NCBI GenBank assembly: GCA_020736575.1
Contig: JAGPYM010000005.1
Location: 1,488,001-1,552,000, forward strand
Source of the DNA: Thelonectria olida
Taxonomy: Eukaryota; Ascomycota; Sordariomycetes; Hypocreales; Nectriaceae
Direction: 5' to 3'
Length of the DNA stretch: 64,000 nucleotides
A program made the translations under genes and the position numbers. Each line of letters starts with the position of its first letter. The first letter of the stretch is position 1. The notes under the pieces are model-generated. The model did no database searches. It saw nothing but the letters and a program-made list of their open reading frames with translations, and was not told where the DNA came from. Positions 56,439-64,000 of the stretch are shown here, one piece after another.

Positions 56439-57712
56439 GAATGATGAGATGAGGACTCTATGAGAATGTGGAAGACGGGGGTTGCTTTCTGTATTTATAA
56501 ATATTCCTTAGTATTATGAAGATGAAGCTGGACGAATTAATCCGAACTTATGGCACAATTCTTTGGTGTGTTTGTGTGGTTGTGGTTGTGGTTGCGGTTG
56601 CGGTTGTGGTTGTGGTTTTTATTCTCTCATCTCTCTGATCAGTGGGTGTTGGCAACTGTCTGGGCGCCCTGATTTTGCACAGCTACTAACAACACAGCTG
56701 GAAGAAGCAAGAAACAAGCGGCCGAGTCCTCTTCATATTTTTCTCAGTATCGTTCGGCCAATCTGGACTAATCATCGGGAGCCAGTTCGGCATGTTTTCC
56801 GTGGGACCATCGATTGTCCAACAGGACCAGCTGTTGGCAACTTTCGCGCTAACAGCATCTGTAATTTCATTTTGGCGACCCATAATATCGCTCAGTGAAG
56901 CCGTTTTGCAGCTCGAGGATCTTGGATGGATGCTCTAGCGGAAGATTAGCCCCTTTCGCCTAGACCCCTCCCTGTACTGCCATCTCACGCCCACACTCCT
57001 TGGTACACCTTTACAATAGACGACACATTAAACAGGGGAATGGATATCAATCGTGACTCTCAATCTTTGAAATACCAGAAGTCATCTCACCTGAGGGTGG
57101 GTGGGGGAAGGGGACTTGGACGAGGTTGTCTAATGCTGGAGTGAATGAAGTTGAGAATCGAAGAGAGGCATATCGATGGCGGCAAAGCGGTGGAGGCCTC
57201 CTCTACCTCTCCTCGGGATATCTCAATAATGACGTCGTGAACGGAATACTGCTGCAGACTGAGATTATTATCAGCGGCTTCGATCTGCTTCAAGGGGGCT
57301 GTGCAAAGCTTTTCTGCCCAGACTCGACACGACCCATGTTCAATGCGGGGATCATCACAGTCTCGGAAAACCAAAATTCCTCATCTCAAAGCTGGAGGCG
57401 TGTTAGCACGATACAATGCAAAAGGCCATGGGTCGGACTCCTCTATCCCAATTCAGGACAACAACAACATGAAATTGTTCTCGTGGACAAATTCAAAAAT
57501 CCCTCACCGGTTATTTCATGATGGTTATCAAGATCTATTCTCAATTGGGAGAACATCTCCTGCTGAGGGCGGTCGTAATTACCAAGATTAAGGACAGGAC
57601 TGTGCCGTTCATGCATTTAAGCCCCGTGTTTTTCCCGTCTGCAAAACATCTAACCTTATATTCCTCCATTTCATGACGGTTGGCCTGACCTTCCTTGACG
57701 CGTTATCCTCTC
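56439..57712. other. 1.3 kb intergenic region
   Basis: Holds a GT-rich minisatellite (listed below). ORFs across 56560-57590 are low-content shadows of simple sequence. The right end is the promoter of the Ca2+/H+ antiporter gene. Confidence 0.4.
56573..56617 (+). repeat. GTTGTG/GTTGCG minisatellite
   Basis: About 45 bases of 6-base units GTTGTG/GTTGCG in non-coding DNA downstream of the Cys-rich protein gene. Confidence 0.8.
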
Positions 57713-59864
57713 ATGGACCCCGGGCTGGTCAGTTTTCCGACTCACAACTCAGGCGATGGCTTCTCCGACTCTTCCGCCAGCGACAACGAGGAAGAACCTC
57801 CTGACGAAATTGCTTCGTCAACATTATCCATCATTGACCCTTCCGCTCTAGGAGTACGCGGAAGAGACGGCTTTTGGAACACAAGCCCTCGTATCAGAGG
57901 TAATGCGCCGAATCCCGGATGAACACCAAATAAGATTATGAGCTGACATATATGAATGATCCCTCCAGGGACTATTCAAAATGCACGCCACATGTGGCTC
58001 ACGATCAAGAAGCGATGCTTCGACGCATCGGCGACAGAAGGAACCCGCAGTAGCTTCGCACACCGAGAAGTAAAGGCAACCTTAACACAACAGCTCTGCT
58101 CTATGCTTCTGTCATCGTGGTTCAACCTTCTACTCGTATTTGTCCCACTCGGCGTTGGGACATATCTAGCCAAGATGAGCCCCCTCCTCGTCTTTGCCTG
58201 TAATGCCTTGGCCATTGTGCCGCTATCCAGTCTCCTCACCGAGGCGACGGAGCGAATTGCGGCGACGGCAGGGGATACTATCGGTGCACTCTTGAATATT
58301 AGCTTCGGGAATCTTGTGGAGCTCATTTTGTTGTGAGTCGATGCGATTTGGCATTGTATTCACTCTTTTGATGATGGACTAACAGTGTGCAGCGTGTAAG
58401 TCGAGGTCCTTGGTGCTATCGACTGTTGGCATCACTAAACACCATACTAGCATTGCTCTGGCAAATGACCAAGTTCGTCTAGTTCAGGCCTCTATTCTTG
58501 GGTCCATACTCGTGAATCTTCTCTTGATCCTTGGATCGGCTCTTGTGGCAAGTAGCATGGCCAATCTGGAAGCAATCTACAATAGTGTCGAAACACAGCT
58601 ACTTGCCTGCCTGCTGTTCGTCTCCGTCTTCGTCATCTTGATGCCCGTAAGTTGCACATGTTGCTTTATGCCGGCTAGTTCTTATACAATAACAGACAGC
58701 ATTCGCGTACACCCTCGACAGGGCAACTGAGACCGACGGCGCGGTGATCAAGATGAGCAGAATTTCGGCACTGATGATCTTGTTCATCTATGTCATCTAC
58801 TTTGTTCATGAAATTCGAACCCGTCAATCGGATAGTATAACCATTCCACTACCGAATCTGGACATCGAGAATGGCCACAGCATTCCTAGCGAACCTCCTT
58901 TCCGTCCACCCATCCATCGCCAAACCTCAGGCACGCACACTCTGCCTCCCCGGACAATTCGGTTTGCAGACGAAGGTGGCGGAAATTCGCAAGAATACGC
59001 TACTGGCAAGCCCAACGCCCAGCCAGACATGGAAACAGTCGACTCCGCAGGCTTCGAGATCTCGAACAGCGACTTCGCCGAGCACCGTGGACGCAGAGGC
59101 AGAGAAACTGACAACTTGCCCAACCTGCCTAACCGACCAAGTTCCTACCAGCCTCTACTTCGCTCACATAGGCACTCGCGTTCTTTGTCCATGACCTCGA
59201 GTAGAGGATACCACAGCCGAGACTCGTCTCTGAGCGAAGGGAGACGCAGTTTCAGCTCCGCCTTTCAGGTGTTGAGGGACAACCGCACAGGCATAGGCCT
59301 ATTGGTTCATGACGAGTCTCGACAAGACGGCCCAACCAATGACAGGGTCGCATCCATTGCCATGCTCATCATCACCTCAATCATAATGTCGATCTGTGCC
59401 GAGTTCCTCGTGAGTACTATCGATGACGTGACACATGAAGGCGGCCTGTCGGAGTCTCTCATTGGCCTCATCATTCTGCCCATTGTCGGAAACGTCTCTG
59501 AATATGTCACGGTTGTTTCCGTAGCACTTCGGGATAAACTGGACCTCGCCATTGCCGTCTCTGTTGGCTCTGCTATTCAGATTGCACTCTGCGTCACTCC
59601 ACTGACGGTGATGGCAGGCTGGGCATTGCAAAAAGACCTCGCTCTATCATTCAACCTGTTTGAAACAGCAGCTCTCGTGGGAAGTGTTCTTTTGGCGAAC
59701 CTACTGATCCTCACTGACGGCAGCTCGAATCTGAGGACGAGTGGGTTGAAAGGAGCATTGATGTGCGTATCCTACGCAATGATTGGGTAAGTCAACTTTC
59801 CTTGTCTGGTGCCGGCGAATAAATTCTAATGAGATATAGGCTCGGAGCATGCTTCTTTCCTTGA
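57713..59864 (+). CDS. Vacuolar Ca2+/H+ antiporter (VCX1/CAX family), with a 3-nt microexon
   Basis: Exons 57713-57899, 57969-58332, 58393-58395, 58451-58646, 58696-59786 and 59840-59864 give 621 aa. Intron donors are GTAATG, GTGAGT, GTAAGT, GTAAGT, GTAAGT; acceptors CCAG, GCAG, CTAG, ACAG, ATAG. Membrane motifs are 'ISFGNLVELILFVIALANDQ' (CAX signature, c-1 repeat) and 'IGLIILPIVGNVSEYVTVV' (c-2). A long disordered, Ser-rich cytosolic loop (~280-430) separates the two halves. The protein exchanges cytosolic Ca2+ for vacuolar H+ to lower cytosolic calcium. The length exceeds yeast Vcx1 (411 aa), and the extra is N-terminal plus the loop. Frame and family alignment support the microexon: skipping it also leaves an open frame but drops one conserved Val from the signature. 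Confidence 0.92.
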
Positions 59865-60308
59865 TCTGGACGATGCGACAATGACTCTATATTGAGTTGG
59901 GTCCTGGAGATTTAAGGATTCGACAAAAGCTCCAGATGCTGATTCATAGAACCCAGAAAACGCTTCAACTAGTCAATTCAAGCAGTTCCTTTTCTTAATT
60001 TCTGACTATTCGGCTTGTTTGTGAAGTATGTCAAAATGCCGGCCTTATTCTCGGAACGTGGCGACGATCGAGCTCTGGAGCTCGAACTTACACACAAGAG
60101 TCTTAGACGCGAGCACAACTCAAGCGCTGAATACAGAGTCAGGAGATTTGACTCTTGTGGAAGCCTTTCGATTGCACGAGGCTTGTATAATAATGAACAT
60201 TCTTGAATAAAAGGAAAGAATAAAAATATAATATCTGGCTGACTGCATGTCCAGTGGCGAACGAACGATAAGCGTAGGCTCTTATGTCTAGCCTCCTCCT
60301 TTCTATCC
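59865..60308. other. Convergent 3' region
   Basis: 3' flanks of the Ca2+/H+ antiporter and carboxylesterase genes. A/T-rich around 60180-60240. Nothing else seen. Confidence 0.5.
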
Positions 60309-62114
60309 TTAGTACGGCTTCTGTTGGGAGAAGTAGTCCATGATGAGGTCGACGGCAGCACTGGGCGCCACAGTATGATTTCCCCAACCATCGCCAAGAT
60401 GCATAACATAGTTGGACTTGCCATCATTGGGGTACCAATGGGTGATGTTCTTGTAGCTTCCACTCGTGTTTGGATTTCCCGTCTTGATAAAGTTAGACCA
60501 GTATGTGCTCATGACCTTTGCAATGGCGTAATCCTGCGAGGTAAATGGATATGTGTCGGCGTTGGCGTAGAGTGCGTTCAACGCGTACATGATTTCACTC
60601 TGGTGGAACGCACCCTGGGTCTGACCTGGCGGAGCGTCTTTATGAAGGCATCTGGATTAGTCTCTCCCTTGTTGACTGCCTCGACTGAAGGGTGGGAGAT
60701 TGACTTACGATCCCAGTAGTATGTGTAAATAGGGCTCTCGGCGGACTTAATCCACTCATTGGCATATGCCCATGAACTGACGAGCGACGTATCACGGGCA
60801 GCCGCGTTCCAAGCCATGTTGGCAAGCGTCTGGTTTTCTTTGGCGGGATACAGACTGAAATAACGTGAAGACAGATTCCCATACTTGAGAGTACAGTATT
60901 CTTTGTATTCTGCAACGGTGTAGTTCGTCGTAGTCGAAGCACCACTCTCGTCTTTTGTGTTGCCGGTGATCAGCGGAACATCATTGGCCGGGCCCTTTTT
61001 CAACTGCTCAATGTACTTCATAGGAAGGACGTAGCCGTCGAGCACCGGCTTGAAGATCAAGGGATAATTGCAAGACAACGCTGTGACCCACCATACGGTG
61101 CTATCGCGATCGGCCGACCCGACAAGTACCTCGTCCAAACTCAACTTGCGCAGCTCTGCAACGCTGCTGGCGTTGTGACTTGTCGTATAGTTGAGGCCGT
61201 GGGAGAGCGCGCTTTCCATGGTGACGTAGGATGTTGCTAGGCCAGCGAGGAGGGTGTCGTAGGGATATCGAATACCCGACTGAGAGATGGCGCCATGAAA
61301 GTAACCGCTGAATAGCTCGCTATTGACAGCATGATAGACCTGCCCAGAGCCAAATGACTGACCTGCGATAGTGACTCGATCAGGGTCTCCCCCGAAATTG
61401 GCAATGTTCTCCTGCACCCATTTCAGGACTTCCAAATGGTCAAGGACGCCGTAGTTACCGGATGTATTGTAACCAGTGGTGGCAAATCCCTCGGCATTCA
61501 GCTCGGGATGGGCCAGATAGCCAAGGACGTCGTCGCGGCGGTTGAAGGTGACAGTGACGACATCTTTCACTGTTGTTCCAGAAGCCCTTGTTAATTACCC
61601 TTTCGAAACTTCCACGCTTGGCGAACACATTAAGGAAACACTGCAAGGGTTACTCACAAGCCATGCCGCCGCCATACCACCAAGTGACGTTGCTAGTCTC
61701 CTCACTCCCCTGATTCCATACTAGCACCGGCAACTTGTCAGTAGAGGAGTTGGCGTTCGTCCAAATATTCAGACTAAGACAATCCTCGCTGTATTCATTC
61801 GCACTAAGAGTCGGGCAGGGCGGTCCAAAGTCTTTGGCCAGAAACGTGCTATTCCAAGGCTCACGGGGCTGTGGTGGCTTCCACCGATTTTGGTAGCCGG
61901 TGTCGGCAGCGTAAGGGATGCCCAAGAAGGCAGCAACATGATCCGAACTCAAGTTCCAGTACTTTTCGGTTGTTTCGGTGTCGAAATACTTGAATCCTTT
62001 GACCGGCCCGAGGGTCGTCTTGATGGTCTTGTCGTAGAGCTGTGCCTGGGCAGGTACTGCAGCTCCGGCCAACAGCATGAGCCCAAGTTGAAGGGCAGAT
62101 CGAGCATCAGACAT
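60309..62114 (-). CDS. Secreted carboxylesterase/lipase, type B (alpha/beta-hydrolase)
   Basis: Exons 62114-61658, 61569-60709 and 60637-60309 give 548 aa from the ATG at 62114 (MSDARSALQLGLMLLAGAAV). The first 25 residues are a signal peptide. Type-B motifs are 'EDCLSLNIWT', 'VTIAGQSFGSGQVYHA' (nucleophile Ser, GQSFG), 'LITGNTKDESGAS' (acid Glu) and 'GAFHQSEIMYAL' (His). The 71-nt second intron (GTAAGT...TAAAG) is secure. The first intron (61570-61657, GTGAGT...AACAG) keeps the frame, but leaves only about six residues between 'WWYGGGMA' and 'VVTVTFN', where relatives have about 25. An insertion of ~12 residues also sits before 'WYGGG'. Either the exon model is imperfect or the gene is damaged. 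It would cleave ester bonds of lipids or plant polymers outside the cell. Confidence 0.8.
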
Positions 62115-62958
62115 GTTGTACACTCTGAACAGTTGAAAAAGGGGTTCTAATAGAATGAATGCCAATGCTTTTCTGGAAGAGTTCTATTTGGGGGGAGAAG
62201 TGAGAATAACTTATATGCCTAAACTCGTCGCTGAAGTCTCTCAGACTCAGTGTATAGACATAGCAACTATGCTGGCTCGGATAGATATCCCGAAGAGGGT
62301 CGCATAGACTCGTAAGCCTCCGCTGATCTATGTGGAAATATACGGGGAATAATCGAATTCTGCTCTCTCCATCATACCTGGGCATTTTAGTTAACTCAAA
62401 CCTAACTCATGAGTTAACTCATAACTCTAACTCATAAAACTCATATGAGTTGAGTCTGAGTTATCGCTGCTAACTCATGAGTTAACTCATAAACTCACAA
62501 CGGCGTTCCTGGCGTCTGATTAGCCCGCTCTATAATCTAATCTAATCTATCGCAACCCCTCTATATTCAGAATTATCACATCCAACAGACCAAAGGGTCA
62601 TACATTTGATCAAACCGGAAGGAAGGTCTTCCAGCAGTTCAGACAGGCAGTTCAGACCGGCAGCCCGGAAGTCCGGACTTCCCGTCAGTGGTTGGTATCA
62701 CCTATGTCTCCCAAAAAGCAAGTTCTTAAACACAACGGCCCCGGAGGACCAATTCATCTTATGTATAAGAAACCGACCTGTTTCCACTCATTAGATAGAG
62801 AATCAAGAGCTTCTATCCCTATGATCCAGATCCATCAGAAATTGACAAGAATCTTAAGGTAAAAAAAGTCTTCCGAGTAGCTACTGCAGTTTCTAGTACG
62901 ATTTATCGGCAGACTCTTCATCGCCTCGATCCATTATCTATACCATCAAGCCATCGCC
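62115..62958. other. Intergenic region with the left end of a hAT transposon
   Basis: The carboxylesterase promoter (62115-62380), then the AACTCA palindrome array (separate entry), then the transposase leader. A few G/A-rich 'CCGGAAGTCCGGACTTCC' inverted strings occur at about 62666-62685. No other gene is seen. Confidence 0.45.
62391..62500. repeat. AACTCA/TGAGTT subterminal repeat array of the hAT element
   Basis: Twelve or so AACTCA or TGAGTT hexamers in about 110 bp, in both orientations. Perfect palindromes are AACTCATGAGTT at 62404-62415 and 62472-62483, and AACTCATATGAGTT at 62438-62451. It lies ~460-560 bases before the transposase start codon, where hAT elements carry short repeated sites bound by the transposase. 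The exact element end and target-site duplication cannot be set because the other end is outside the window. Confidence 0.75.
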
Positions 62959-64000
62959 ATGGCATCCGAAACTTCGTCTGTACCGAGGACACCCTCTTCC
63001 GCCCCCGACTTCATCGATATTGAGAGATTTTTCACCAGAGAGAAGGCGAAGCCTCGCACTTTATATGTCTGCTTATACTGTACGGCGAAGCCATGGAAGG
63101 ATGGCTATAAGGGCAATGCGCGGCGCCACATAAGGAATAATCATCCATATCTGATCGGGCTCTCTAGCCGGCAGAATCAATCTCAGCAATCGCTCGACGT
63201 ATATATCACATCATCGACTACGCCATCCGAAGCGGCATTACGGAATGCCTTCAATCGACAGGCTTACATCGAAGCTCTTATCAGCCTTCTCACACGTCGC
63301 AGAGTGGCCTTTTCGATGGTTGAGTGGGATGAGATAAAGGACCTAGCACTAGCATGTAATCCTGCCATCGAGGATAGTCTGATTACCTCCCGACGTACAG
63401 TGATGCGCTACATCTCAGCTAGCTATGAGTTCTACGCTGCTCAGTTGGCCGAGTCCCTTCAATCTGCCATTTCGATGATTCACCTCTCATCTGATCTCTG
63501 GACATCACCACACCGACATGGTATGCTTGCAGTATGCGGACAGTGGGTCGATAAGGGCTATAAACTTCGAAAGGCGCTTCTAGGTCTGCTAGAGTGTCGA
63601 AAAGACCACTCTGGCGAGTCCCAGGCCGGCCTGATCGCTGATGTCTTGGGGCGATTCGAAATTCGACGCGTGGGTTATCATACTGGGGATAACGCATCCT
63701 CGAACAATACCTGCCTAGAAGCTTTATCAAAGAAGCTACTTCACGGGCGAGGAGTAAGTAAAGATAAATTTCTATGGCTGTGCCAGCTGAGTTTCGTCTA
63801 GATAATCTTCGATCCTGTCCGCCGCCGTGTCCGCTGTTTCGGCCATATTATTAACCTTTCCCTTCAAGCTTTCCTTCTCGCGCGCTCGAAAGAAGCTTTA
63901 CGCGCTGCCCTTAATGCCGCCGGCAACGCCGCTGGTGCGCAGTCTATCGAAACCTTCTCTACTGCTCTGAATGAGAATACGCTTTCAGGACCCGATACCA
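62959..64000 (+). mobile_element. hAT-family transposase gene (3' truncated by window edge)
   Basis: Exon 1 is 62959-63753 and exon 2 begins at 63802 and runs off the edge; the 48-nt intron (GTAAGT...TCTAG) removes an in-frame TAG. Residues ~36-66 form a BED-type zinc finger (C-x2-C...H-x4-H, 'CLYCTAKPW', 'ARRHIRNNH'). The hAT catalytic Asp are in 'SSDLWTSPHRHGMLAV' and 'GYHTGDNASSNNTC', and the CxxH pair is 'RVRCFGHIINLSLQAFLL' in exon 2. No frameshift or stop is present within the ~331 codons available. An AACTCA repeat array lies upstream. This is a cut-and-paste DNA transposon of fungi (Restless/Hornet/Tfo1-like in kind). Activity cannot be judged without its 3' half. Confidence 0.88.

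Noticed and set aside
63799..63801. Premature stop in the hAT transposase
   Set aside because: It lies inside a consensus 48-nt intron that keeps the frame and the conserved C-x2-H block beyond.
1..64000. CRISPR arrays, bacterial operon features, rRNA genes, secondary-metabolite core genes
   Set aside because: None seen. The window is eukaryotic; spaced repeats here are minisatellites or decayed tandem duplications, and no polyketide synthase, peptide synthetase or terpene synthase signature was found.

Overview
The window is nuclear DNA of a filamentous ascomycete. The genes have short introns (48 to 90 nt, with a few of about 200 nt) with GTRNGT donors, CTNAC-like branch sites and YAG acceptors. 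Recognisable families are a Zn2Cys6 regulator, an ABCG/PDR pump, fungal-type acetyl-CoA hydrolase, a Dal5-type MFS carrier, a TauD-type dioxygenase and a fungal hAT transposon. The gene content and codon style fit a Sordariomycete, probably Hypocreales/Nectriaceae (Fusarium-like). That placement is inference; no rRNA, tRNA or mitochondrial marker was found to test it.

Layout. 0-9.2 kb: 3' end of an ENA-type cation P-ATPase, a Zn2Cys6 factor, an unknown protein, about 3 kb without genes that holds degenerate repeats, then a purine phosphoribosyltransferase (HPT1/XPRT type). 9.6-23 kb: mostly housekeeping or lineage-specific nuclear proteins: an OXLD1-like mitochondrial protein, a coiled-coil protein, DPM3, two unknown charged proteins, a GCR1_C DNA-binding protein with decayed tandem copies of its own 3' end, and an Arg-rich unknown protein. 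23-28.2 kb: a long stretch with no gene I can support. 28-39 kb: a ferric reductase with a His-rich N-terminus, a doubtful small membrane ORF, acetyl-CoA hydrolase and a DEDDy 3'-5' exonuclease. 39.7-50 kb: a PDR-type ABC transporter, an LRAT/NlpC-like protein, and a divergent MFS carrier/TauD dioxygenase pair that looks like a sulfonate-use module. 51-64 kb: two secreted or cell-wall proteins (one with homogenised Thr/Gly-rich repeats, one Cys-rich and probably GPI-anchored), a vacuolar Ca2+/H+ antiporter with a 3-nt microexon, a secreted type-B carboxylesterase with an odd region after the oxyanion motif, and the left part of an apparently intact hAT transposon that runs off the right edge.

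How the genes relate. Most are independent monocistronic genes. The clear functional pairing is the divergent MFS/TauD pair sharing a 0.7 kb intergenic region. Metal and ion handling recurs (ENA ATPase, ferric reductase, Ca2+/H+ antiporter), but the genes are scattered and I see no cluster. No polyketide, peptide-synthetase or terpene core gene is present. Splice models were built by hand from frame continuity, splice consensus and family motifs; each listed multi-exon CDS sums to a multiple of three (checked only for complete genes).
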